NCBI GenBank assembly: GCA_035582835.1 | Contig: JAYKAV010002419.1 | Span: 978,859 to 1,042,858 of the forward strand | Source of the DNA: Phoebastria nigripes | Lineage: Eukaryota > Chordata > Aves > Procellariiformes > Diomedeidae | Direction of reading: 5' to 3' | DNA length: 64,000 bases | Part shown: one piece after another, positions 49,741-60,760 of the stretch | Layout: each line of letters starts with the position of its first letter | Position numbering within the stretch: position 1 is the first letter of the stretch | Notes under the pieces: model-generated | Seen by the model: the letters and a program-made list of their open reading frames with translations, nothing else | The model's database searches: none | Told to the model about the DNA's origin: nothing | Translations under genes and position numbers: made by a program

Positions 49741-49986
49741 TCTGTTTCCACCCCTGGGGCAGTTGATTCGAGGTGTACTGGACGCCCCTCCANGTGAAAG
49801 CAAACTGTGGCCTGCACTCTGCTGCCAAAGGGATTGAGAAGAACACATTAGTGATATCAATGGTGGCATACCACTTGGCTGCCTTTGACTCCAGTTCATA
49901 CTGAAATTCTAGCATGTCTGTCACGGCAGCACTCAATGGCGGCTTGACTTCGTTCAAGCCACGATAGTCTACTGTTAGTCTCCACG
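49734..49986 (-). pseudogene. ERV pol fragment (reverse transcriptase fingers/palm part)
   Basis: On the minus strand about 80 codons encode a piece of retroviral reverse transcriptase. It has VDYRGLNEV, then motif A KWYATIDITNVFFSIPL (the first catalytic Asp is the D of TID), then AAECRPQFAF, and then the motif B region LPQGWKQSP. The frame then runs into the complement of the primer-binding site, so everything after motif B, including the YxDD box, is missing. One codon contains an N (49793). LPQGW-(K)-xSP resembles class I/III (ERVL- or gamma-like) elements more than class II, whereas the primer-binding site is lysine type. The fragment is non-functional. Confidence 0.9.
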
Positions 49987-49993
49987 AAAGGAC

Positions 49994-50560
49994 TGTTGTG
50001 GTTTAACCCTGGCCAGCAACTAAACACCACGCAGCCGCTTGCTCACCCCCCGACTCTGGTAGGACGGGGGAGAGAATCGGGAGGGCACAAGCAGGAAAAC
50101 TCACAGGTTGAGATAAAAACAGTTTAATAATTGAAACAAAACAAAGTAGAACAGTAATAGTAACAGTGATAACAACAACAATAATAGAATATACAAAGCA
50201 GGCGATGCACAATGCAACTGCTCACCACCCGCCGACCGATGCATAGCCTGAAATGCGAGAGCCCATCCCGTGATGCCAGAGCGCTCCCCACCACTTAGTT
50301 GTATACTGAGCATGACGTCACATGGTATGGAATACCCTGTTGGCCAGCTGGGTCAACCGCCCCGGCTATGCTCCCCCCGCCAGCTTCCCATGCACCTGGC
50401 AGGGCATGGGAGGCCGAAAAGTGCCCGGTGCAAGCACCACCCAGCAACACCCAAAACATCAATGGGCCATCAACGCTCCTATTATACCAACCCCAAAACA
50501 CAGCACCCCCCTCCAGCTACTGGGAAGAGAGTTAACTCTGTCCCAGCCAGAACCAGGACA
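49994..50560 (-). mobile_element. ERV LTR, sense on minus strand
   Basis: A 567-bp LTR is in the opposite orientation to 49140-49714. Its U3 edge is at 50560 (CCAGGACA on plus) and its U5 edge at 49994 (TGTTGTGG on plus). The CRE palindrome is at 50313-50320. Two 60-base blocks of U3 (50341-50460) are identical to the partner LTR. Other parts differ mostly by transitions, many at CpG sites, especially in the R-proximal segment at 50221-50290. Confidence 0.95.
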
Positions 50561-50565
50561 ATATG
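50561..50565. repeat. target-site duplication ATATG (right)
   Basis: This is the second copy of ATATG, immediately after the CA at 50560. Host sequence TTAAAAAATAAAATTT follows. Confidence 0.9.
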
Positions 50566-52867
50566 TTAAAAAATAAAATTTATTAGGGCAGAAGAAGAAG
50601 CTGGAATTGTGAAGTCCAGAGAGGTGAAATAAACTCACTTTGGACAAATTAGATAAAGCACCTCAAGAAGATGAAGGGCATATTTCATGGCAAAAACACC
50701 TGCCAACAATTATCACTACGTTGAACTGAAAATTGACATTAGAGTAGATACTTGTTCTTCTGTAGAGAGGGGAAAAAAGGTTCAGAATCTTTTTTTCCAG
50801 TGCATTGCCATAGGAATTCTGACTTACCAGTCTAAAGGAGCGTTAGTGATTTGGAAGGAAACCATTCTGGGAGGGCACTAGGAATGTGCTGTTGTGTCTA
50901 TAAGCTAAGATCAAGTTTTCTTAATTTAGAAAGAATCAGCAAACAGACAAAGAAGAAAATAAAGCCCATTGTATTGGACAACCAGATCTGAAATGTTTTA
51001 AAAGACATTTTAAACCAATGTTCTCCACTGCCTGCTATAAATCCTCTGTCTGGGTGGACTGGAAAGTCTTCCTGTGATTGCTAGACTGGAAAATAATATG
51101 AATAATGCCAAGGCATTAAGTGACATTAAGTTTTAATCGTAAAACAATATCAGCGCTCTAATAAATTTTAGNAGGATGATATTAGATTTCTATATCTCAT
51201 TTCATTGTACTAATATAAGAAGTGATGTTATTTAATGATAACTTTATGAAGAGCAAGAATTCAGCTATGTAAATCCTGTATTACTAGTATTGAATTAGTG
51301 TACATCACATCATCAGATAGATGTCCTTTCTACAGTCAAGGCCCAGTTTTTGGGGCGGGCTTCTCCTGTGTGTAATGAGAGCGAGACCATGCCCAAAAGA
51401 ACTTTGTGTAAGAGAGTAAAGCTGACAGAGGTAGTGAAGTGTATTGCTAACAAATGATAGTGTCAAATGTAATTTCTACATGCATGTACATGTGCACACT
51501 GTGTACTAATACCCTGGGGTTTCTGGCCAGAGAATTTTAAATGTCCCTGATTTTTGGCAGTACTTGTCATGTTCCCAAGGCTGAATGCTTAATCTTTTCA
51601 GGTATTTTTAAGACCTTCTGAGTGTTGATTCATGTTGTTATTCTGCCAGATGAATTTTTGGGAAGTGTGCATGGTGCTTGCAGATTTTTTAAAAAGTTTT
51701 CCAAAGATTATTTATGCAACAAAGCCCAACTTTCATAGGCTCCTTAGTTAGATCTTGTACCTATGTTTGCAATTTGGGAGGCTGCAAATGGCTAGTGGGA
51801 AGTCCTGGCCGCTATTTGTTTCTTCCTGGCTCACTCAGGAATAGGTTCCGTGGATTTTAGGAGACTTAGAAAAGCAATTAACGTGGTCTGGTTTATTTAT
51901 TCTACTTGCCAGGCATTTATGCAATGTGAAATCAGATCAGTGTGGCATATGTCAGATCTGGTTTGCACGCTCTAGTTATGCAATTTATTTGCTCCACGCA
52001 TATAACCAAAGCATACAGAATGCACTGTACTGTAGGGGAAGGCAAAACTAAGCAGTGTTGATTTTATCTGTGGCTCTGTTAAAAAAGTATTCCCAAGCTG
52101 CATCTCTGCAAATAAAATAATATTTCAAGTTAAGGTATGCATCCAGCTTTTTATGGTAACTTTAAATTTTGCACCTCCACTCTGGTCATTGCATTGATCT
52201 GCAGAGGCTTANGCAGTGGTACTCAGTATATCAGACTCTGCTCATCAGAACCTACTGGAACCGGAAAGCTGCTGTCTTACAGGGCTGCTTCAGCCCCAGT
52301 AAAGGTTTTGTGTTAAGCGCTTGAGTCTTTCCTGTTGTTCAGAGTGAAGTAACGTACAGATATATGGAACAAGGGCAAACTACAGCTCTTTTTCAATCTT
52401 TCTTGATTCTGACCAGAGACAGTTGTTTTGTGAAATGTTAAAAGTCAAGCTCTTCTATTTTAAAGGGAATAATTTATGTATATATTTGTGATTGTTTTTC
52501 AGAAAGCTTAGATTTATTTCTCCAAATACAGCTTAATAGGAATCCATGAATAGAGATTTTCATCAGAATGTTGTCTATACAGACTCAACCCATTTAGCTA
52601 TAAATCACTCCTCCAAAAATATGTAATTGGTCTTTTATACTGAAGATAAAAGATGTTATTTGCTCACAGTTATACTAAAGATCATCAGTAACTGATGCCA
52701 TAGAGGTTCAATTAAGATGTAAATGTAAAGTGTCAGTTGTAAACTTCAGAAACTAGTCTTTTATGGGACACATCAACATTTCAAAGTTTTAAAACAATAC
52801 TCTAGAATATGAGTCACTGAGCTTATCGTGAAGCCTCATTCTGCTTAGTAAACTAAGATATTTAAAA
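50566..52867. other. unique AT-rich DNA
   Basis: No gene or repeat family was recognised. Single Ns occur near 51172 and 52212. Confidence 0.65.
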
Positions 52868-52983
52868 ACCCGACTGGCCATGGCCCTGAGCAACCTGCTC
52901 AAGTTGACCCTGCTTTGAGCAGGGTGGCTGGATTTGCCAATCTCCTGAGGTGCCTTCCAACGTCAACTATTCTTTGATTCTGC
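52868..52983 (+). mobile_element. CR1 3' fragment
   Basis: The segment reads GGCCATGGCCCTGAGCAACC, then GCTTTGAGCAGGGTGGCTGG, GAGGTGCCTTCCAAC and a degenerate TCTTTGATTCTG end. It matches the last about 115 bases of a CR1 copy in sense orientation. Confidence 0.88.
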
Positions 52984-55900
52984 AGATTCTTGAAACTCGC
53001 CCTTCTGGTGCTATTCTCTCCTTTTAAGGAAGCTCTTGTGGCAAGTTTATTGTATAAACTTGAATTACAGGAAAGCCTCTACTTAACCTATTTTCAGCAA
53101 ATGACTTGAACTGAATTTTAAGCTTGTCTTTGAGGACATGCTATAGCTACCTATGTAGTGCTTTTGTTAATTAAAGCAAATAATCTTTCATGAAGGTTCT
53201 TGAACTGCAGTCATCTTAAAGGGAATATTATATATGCAGTCTCATCCAAGTGTTCTTGCCAAAGCTAGACAGCAATTTCTCTTGCTGATGGAGCAATCCA
53301 TCATGAGAACAAGGAGACAAATTCTGCACTGTTTTGTACCTGGCAGAACTCCACTGACTTCATTAGGTGGATTTATCCTGAGTCTTGTAGATTTTTGAAT
53401 GTTATAGGAATATGACATAAAAAGGCATCTAGATTTGAAAAATTAAAACNTAAAAAGCTACTAGCTCGGGCCCCCTAAAAACAAAGTGATAATGCTGGGG
53501 ATATATGTTCCAAATGTAGGAGGCTGAATTTACTAAATTAAGCCCAAGCTTGGATTAGGATAGTAAGAATTTCAGAACTGTTTTGGACTGACANTAGTTT
53601 GAAATTACTTGCAAGAAGGAATTTTTTAATGGCATTTTGAGNAAGTATAGTATTCTTCCTATCAAAACGGAAACTAATTTATTGTAGTTTTGTTCTATTT
53701 CCCAATAGAGACAAAAAATAAACCTCATGAAAGCCAGGACAGAAAGTCTAAACTACTTTCTTGACCTTTCCAGAATGGCACTCTGGACTGGCAAAATCTA
53801 TATTGCCTCGGTGCCACGTGTACGCTAGCGAGCTCTCCACTTGACAGGTTGTCAGCATCTTCAGCAGGACAACGTTCTTTTGAAAATTCCAGCACTTGTC
53901 TGCTGGGCGCCGATGCCAGCAGTCAGTCCTGGGGATTAGCTGAAGTGCTTGTTCTTTTGTGATGTCTGTCGCAATGTGATATATGCCTGTAGGTCCACAA
54001 ACTAATGATGCTCAAATGTCCTTCCTCCCACTTTGATCCAGAGAAAAGAGACAAAGAATGGAAATGAAAAGAGGGAAGAACAGACAGAGAGGAAAAAATA
54101 GCAGACACAGAAAGCAGGGAAAAAAGGTCAAATGGTCATCCAAAGAGTGAAACAGAAAGATATAAAGAGCCTGAGGAAAAGGGACCTGCAAGGAAATTTT
54201 TCTTCAGGATATTTTTACAGGTTTACTGTTAGTCTGGTTTTCCTGTGGAGAAGCAGTGTATCTTTTCACACTGTGAAATGCATCCCCTCTCCCCATATGN
54301 ATTTTTGAACTCCTTGACCAGTTTAAATCAAATTTTGTAGAAGCATGATCCCTATAGGTTTCATCAGCATGAATGACAGTGCAGGAGAGGAGGAAAATCT
54401 CTTCCTCTTTGGGAGCGGAGGGGAAGATGTAGCACAAACATATACTATGTTACCTGGAGAATCCACGCTGGAAAGAAAGGTGATGAGTACCTAAACCTTG
54501 GAAAACTTCAGGAAGAGCTTATACACCAGCCTGTCAACTATGAAACCCAAGTAAGTAGGAAACAAGNTTTTGTTAGTTCTGAAACTTTTGGATTTCCCTA
54601 AGTGTTTCATTTTAAAGAAAATTGACTAGAGAATGAGAAAGATTGTAAGAGCTAGTTCACTAGCTAAAAGCTATTTTTGATTAACTTTAGCTTTGTTAAA
54701 TTTAGAATTGGGCTTCCAAATGGCGCTCTGATGGAGTGAAAACAAGAGTTGTGATAAATAGAAAGCTGGAGAACTGAGCCTTCCCTCTGAGAAAATTGAG
54801 CAAAATTTCGGGACTAGTTATGTAAGTAAACACTGCCATTCCTCATCAGGAAGCAGGTCTGGCATAAGATAATAATAAAAGAAGTCAGTCAAAGTAGATG
54901 CATTAAAGGAGAATGACACCTACAGTAAAAGGGAGTAAGCCCAGTGATCACCCAGCCTGGAACCTGGATATATCTCAGTTACAGTGACAGCTGCCATCTT
55001 CAATCGTTTAAACCACGCATGCTTTTCACAAACCACAGCTGATCTGTGACAACGCNGTCAGTTCCAACAGCAGTGCTGGTCGGTATACAGAACCTACAGA
55101 GCACATAATCCAACAGGTATCAAACAGAGAGAGCAAATAATAATAGCTTCACGGATACTGATGCTGTGCTTCGTTTTTTCCCTAATGTCTGCTACAGGGA
55201 GGATTCACATTGTGTACTTGAGGCAGGTAACTTAGTTGAGACTCACATCTCAAAGTGAGATGCTTTGGCTATGAATGTCATCAGTAAAAAGATATAGGTG
55301 TCTTCCCAAGGTGATTCAAGACTTTAAATGAAATATCTGTAGCAGAATTTGTAAATACCCTTCTATGCTGCCCAACTTAATACGAAAAAAACCCTCTTAC
55401 TGATAGTTATTGACAAGTTTCACTAGCTCAGTAAGCCATGTCTGAAAGAAGATGCCTCAGGGTGGAAAACAGCTTCAGAAAATGAACCTTTTTAAACAAA
55501 TATAGAAAGGTAAGTTTAAGATCATTCGAAGGAAAGAAAAGAGAAAGGAAAACTCAAAAATAAGACTCTTTAACTAGCCTGTTCTGAGAAATAAATGTGT
55601 ACCTTTCAGGGTTTGGGGTGTGTGCATGGAAAAAGTGCAATTTTGTTGGAGACCAAAATTTTACTGGCTTATTCACCTTACAGCAAGGAATTTTTCAACT
55701 CACAGTTGCAGTTTCTGCTGGAAAACTTGATGCTTTGAAGTGAAGCTTTGAAATATTCCATGTTTTAACACCCAAGACATTTTGTGAATGTAGCCCCTAT
55801 TCTCTAGCTGAATGGAACTGCTTTGTGAAAATAGCATGTTTCTTCCCTAGCCAAGTAACTTGAAATTATTTTCAACTTTTAAGTCATACAGACTGTGGGC

Positions 55901-58900
55901 CTTACAGGAATGACTGATTAACATCAGCTCCCACTATTTTCTATAAATATTTTTTTCCATTTAACATTATTTTGATTGCCATATTTCTTCTAATTTCAAA
56001 GCTCATATAATCATGTGTTCCTTATCTTACATTTGACTGAAAGTAGGTGCAGAGAGACAACATCCAGACTAAATACAATTTCTTATATATTTTTGTTACA
56101 GGGTCCCATTGTCCTCAGCTTGTTTATATCAGCATAGCCACGTTGACCTCAGTGGAACTGAGTATATTCAGCCAAAGTGAAAATCTAGTCCATGAAGTCC
56201 TCTCTTTCTCTCTCTGTGTGGCTATGCAAACTATTTCTTTTATTACAGCATGTTCATTTTTCTTATGTGGAATTCAAAAGGCTTTATCACTTTGTTCTCA
56301 AGCATCCCATCTTAAGATTTTTAATATCAAACAGACGTTTTAGAATAATACATTCAACACTAAAACCTTTCACCTTATTAGATAAAGATAAAGAATAATT
56401 ATCATTATCCAACAGCCCCCTTCATTCTTGTAACAAATATATTCCACTTTCCTAGGCTATTTGAACCAGTTGACAAGGTGCATATAACCACCTGGTGGCC
56501 GTGGATGGCCACCATAATTTTATGGACTATATTGTGTGAAAAATACATTCTTGATCATGTGATGGCAAACATGACTGCTGTGCAATTTACAATATGTAAC
56601 ACAGCTATTTAAAATATAAAAACAGTGAGAAATATTTTATTTCCTGTTATATGTTTTTTTGTGTAGAAAGCCTGACTAAATAAAAATAATTTGGAATTCA
56701 CTGTAAAAACAAAAATTTTTTTTTCACAGTAATCAGCATACCAAAACCAAATATATTGCAGTTATAGAAAATTACAATATATTTTATTTTGCTTCGTGCA
56801 TCATTAGCAAAATTGCCTGTTCATTTCCTCTACCAGAATCCACATTGTGGGTGCTAACAGTAATAATAATAAAAGGAGCACAGAGAGAGTTTTAGCCATT
56901 ATGCAATGAGTGCAAGCCCAAAGGTTAGAAAAATTGTGTTTTGACTGGTATGCTGAGTATTGTTGATATCTACTCCATTAAGAAAATAATTGGATCAAAT
57001 TTTCTGCTGAGGTATTTTGGCAAGGCAGCAACAACTTAAAAAGAGATTAATTTAGATGATCATAGAACGCTGTCCGTGTTTCTCCCTCAGCAGTATTAAA
57101 TTATGACCCTGTGCATGATTTAAGTCAAGTGGTGTGNAAGAGGATGATGTAGGGTAGAGACCGTCAACTTTATTTTATAACTATTGCAGTGGAAGAAAGT
57201 AGATATAATCACTGTGNACTACAGCAGATCCTCAGAATATCATAGTACCTTGACTCTATGCTTTAAAATAATGCCTATAAAAGAAGACCAATTACAAAGC
57301 AGAACATTTCACAAGACATAAAAAACAGTTGAAAGAACATTTTTTCACTTAATATGAGTATGTCTGGCATTTCAAGTGACTGGAAAAATTGTCTGAATGT
57401 AATTTGTTATCTTTACAGACTTGCTTTAAACCACAGCTATAGTGCTTTATTTTGGAAACTGAGAATAACACCAACACTAAAGGCATGCACTCACTTTAAT
57501 TAAACTATATTTTTATTAATGCAAACTTTAAATATACGATAGTTAAGGCTGAACTGGTTTCAATTTACTTTTACTGTTTATGTTGCTGTTCATTGTTGCA
57601 TTTTGTTAGTTTTGGACTGGGACTTTCAAATGGCCCTAAAGGAGTTAAGTGTCTAAATCTGACTGAATTTTAGTGGCAAATGGATATTTAATCACCTTGG
57701 GCCCCTTAGAAATTCCTAGCTAGAAACCTGTCAGCTTCCTCAGTTTTTATAACACATAAATACAGGTGATATTTGTCAATTTTTAAGGCAGAAAAAGGAT
57801 GGTTCACTGCCCTCCCCCCATGCAGGAGCATAAAACAGCCAGGTCAAATCAGGCATAGAGTGGCTGTAACCTTCAATTGGGAGCATGCAGGCAGAGGGCT
57901 CTGCCTGTGCTGAGCAGACCCATTTAATTGCCCTCCCTGGTGTAAGGAAGGTCAGTATGTGTTCTGAGATACTGCGATTACTCCCTAATCATTCTTGCAA
58001 GCTAATGCAAGCCAGTTTGCTGCTGGCTCCCTCTGGTAAAGCCTTGGCAAAGTAAAGCAGCTGAAGCAAAGCATCTGCTGCAAAGCAGGTGGGCGGCAGC
58101 CCCTCCTGCCTCATCCTGATGTGCTGTGGGAGGGCAAAATGCTGCTGGTGGCTAAGGGAGACAGGTAGTGCACCCCACAGAGGGCTGCAGTGAGTTATGA
58201 GGCAGCCGTGAGTGGAGCAGATGCATGGAGCATGGGATAAGTGGCNGGCGGGCATGATGAGGTTGCCACAAGTGTTTGAGGGATGCTGTCATTCCCAAGG
58301 GTGTCACCAGCTGCTTGCAATGTGAGCAGTCAAGGGGGTCCCCTCACTAAAGAACAAAGCNGTGAATGCGTGTCCTCTGGAGCTAATGGTGCTAATCCAG
58401 GGGAGAAGGCATCTGAGGACCAGGCCCTCGGGAGAATGTGCTGACATCATTATTTATGGGCTTTTGTAGNGGTGTTTTCCATGTTCATGATGTGTTGGTA
58501 TTGCTCTTCTCTCTGAGGGTGCTAGTTTGTTAGTTTTCAAATAAGAATCATATAAAAATTACAGTCATAAATGTCAGAGGCTAAGCTACCCACTATAGAA
58601 ACAAAGCCCTGGAAGAGCATTCATCCTAGAAGCCTGATTTCTTGGTCTTTGAAATAAATTTGAATGTATAAATGGTTGATAAGCTTTGTTTCATTTTCAG
58701 TGTTTTGTAGACTGAACTTGTTAATGTGTTTAAGCATACCTTGTTAATTAGCTTGTACAAATCTGGAGTCTCAGGTTGCATGCTGGTAAATTAACCCTCT
58801 AGGGAACCCGAAGTATTCTCATGGCTTTGAAGTGATAACTTAGATGTTTTCATGTGGTTTTTCTGGCTACATGAGAACCTTTTCTCCCCCAGGAATCCCA

Positions 58901-60059
58901 CTGTCCCGGTCCTCAGTAGCCCAGCAGATTTCCTACTTTGTTTTCATGCTATTTTCTGAGATATAATTGAGGGTGTGGGTTATATGAAGATTTATTTTCT
59001 TACTCTGGTAGTTTTTCATGGTCTGCTTGAGGTGTGGAGTAATCAGACGAAAAGATGGTGGCTTTCATGCTTTTGCCCAACTTTGTAATTATTGGCTCGT
59101 AAGTTAAAAAAAAGTTCTTCTGAATATTACATTTTTTTTTTTCCAAAAGATCATGACATTTCAAAGTAACATGATCTTGTCACATTTTTAGTGAGGAACA
59201 CCCCACCCCCCCCTATATTTCAATTTTTTTTGGCATTTTGATATGTTGTGTCAGGGTATATCAGTCACATCCTGGCCAGAGGCAGCAGTGTGATTGACAG
59301 GACTGGAGGAGCACAGAGCAGTCCCAGCCGTTCTCTTTCTAAATGAGATGTATTCAAAGAGATGCGAACCCTCCTGCTTCTCATCTTTTTAAATGAGGTT
59401 TACCACTCCATGCATACCCCAACATCTTCACATCTTCCTCAGCTCCTTAGCTGTCACGAAAGCCACTCAGTGACATCCGCTCCTTAGTCATAATTTCACC
59501 AGTGCCTGCCTGATGTACAGGATCTAAATACTCTGAACCTCAACTGCCCTTAGGTGGAGCGCTTCCCGCTCACCAAAGAGCACAGTTCCCTCCTGCTTCA
59601 GAAATGATTCCTGCTGCTGAAACCACCGGCCATCGCATGGGAGTATCAGGTCAAATTATCCCAGACCACCCAGTGATGAGGGCTGGAGTGAAGAAAAAGC
59701 CAGCCTATGCTTTTATCTCTGCTTCGGTGTTACAAACGAGGTGGTTTTGCTTTCCACTTTCAGCGTCAATGATACTTTCAAAACCAGTTGTGCTCCTGCG
59801 CTGTGTGGTGATGTGCCTGGAGGAGGCACTCCCCTAACTTAACTTGCTGGTGTTGGCTGCTCTTTACTCTTCCTTGAGCTGTGGAGAAGAGAGGTCCTAA
59901 AAAAACCAAAAGCAATAGCCTCATGGGACTGGTTTCGAGCTCAAAAGGCCTCTAGACTCACCTCCCCGTGCAAGGCAGCTGCCCTTTTTTTTTTCTTGAA
60001 CCTAGGAAAAGTTAAAATGAGGCCCTGGCACTTACAGTTGCTTGTTTTCTTTCTAAAAG
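52984..60059. other. unique AT-rich DNA, no gene recognised
   Basis: About 7 kb of mostly AT-rich sequence with scattered Ns between 53450 and 58470. A moderately GC-rich patch spans about 57800-58450. There are homopolymers near 59130-59145 (T) and 59202-59213 (C-rich). No recognisable coding sequence or transposon end. Confidence 0.6.
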
Positions 60060-60760
60060 CCAATTTCACTCCACTTTGCACCTCGCTTAGGGAGGCTAAA
60101 GCTGCCTGTCAGCAGGGCTGTGCCCTGCCGGCCTCCCTGGCGTGGGCGGGCGGCTGCAAGCATGCCCCCAGCACATGCACCCCCGCCAGCCGGTCTTCCT
60201 CCCCGGGGCCGGGGCCTCATTTAACCTCTGTCGCCACACCCGCGGGACTTTGCTTGAGGTAAAAGACAAAGAGGAAGGTGTTTAGCAACAAGCTTTCGGT
60301 GGTGAGTGATTAGTTGGCTGGCTGGTTTTTTCCGTGTGGGAAAATGGTGGCTGCCGGCAGGTGGGGCGGGGTGGGGCTGGGCTTTGCTTTGCTGCTGCGT
60401 CCCTCACGCAGCTCGGCCTCTGGTAACGCCTCAAAAGCAGACAAAGAAATGGCGGGAGGGGGATTTTTTTCCAGCGTACTAAGAGAGTTCGGAAAGGCTG
60501 AACGTGGTGGTAATGTAGAGGAGAGGGGGAACAACTGCGTGCGTCCGTACCGGTCCTCGCCCCGGAGCGAGNGGTGTGAGGGAAGGGAGGGCGGCCACGG
60601 GGCTGCCTGCGGGCGGCGGCACCTGACGAGCAGGGGTGGCAGAGCCAGCTGCCAGCCCTTGCGCCGAAGGGGCTTCCTGAGGCTTCGTCTTCTAGACCCT
60701 GCGCCTCAAGGAGCAAGGTGTCTCTCGAAAATAACGCATAAATGGCTGCCAAGTGCACAG
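60060..60760. promoter_or_regulatory. CpG island, promoter-like
   Basis: The region is GC-rich and CpG-dense in an otherwise CpG-poor window. I count about 19 CpGs between 60531 and 60750. It carries a GC box GGGGCGGGG (60363-60371), a YY1/E2F-like AAATGGCGGGA (60447-60457) and AAAATGGTGGC (60341-60351). Frames are open across it on both strands, for example from an ATG at 60344 to about 60787 on plus. CpG-rich DNA is naturally stop-poor and I recognise no protein. It may be the promoter and first exon of a coding or long non-coding transcript. Direction cannot be decided from sequence alone. Confidence 0.65.

Larger units (their letters stand above)
49140..50560. mobile_element. rearranged ERV with two LTRs in inverted orientation
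   Basis: This is a 1,421-bp unit. Its order on the plus strand is sense LTR (49140-49714), 8-nt leader, primer-binding site (49723-49740), antisense pol fragment (to 49986), antisense 7-nt leader (49987-49993) and antisense LTR (49994-50560). Both outer ends are the U3 edge of the LTR (TGTCCTGG and its complement CCAGGACA). An ordinary provirus would have one U3 and one U5 end. A single 5-bp duplication ATATG flanks the whole unit, so it integrated as one piece. There is no gag, protease, integrase or env, and it cannot replicate. Confidence 0.93.
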
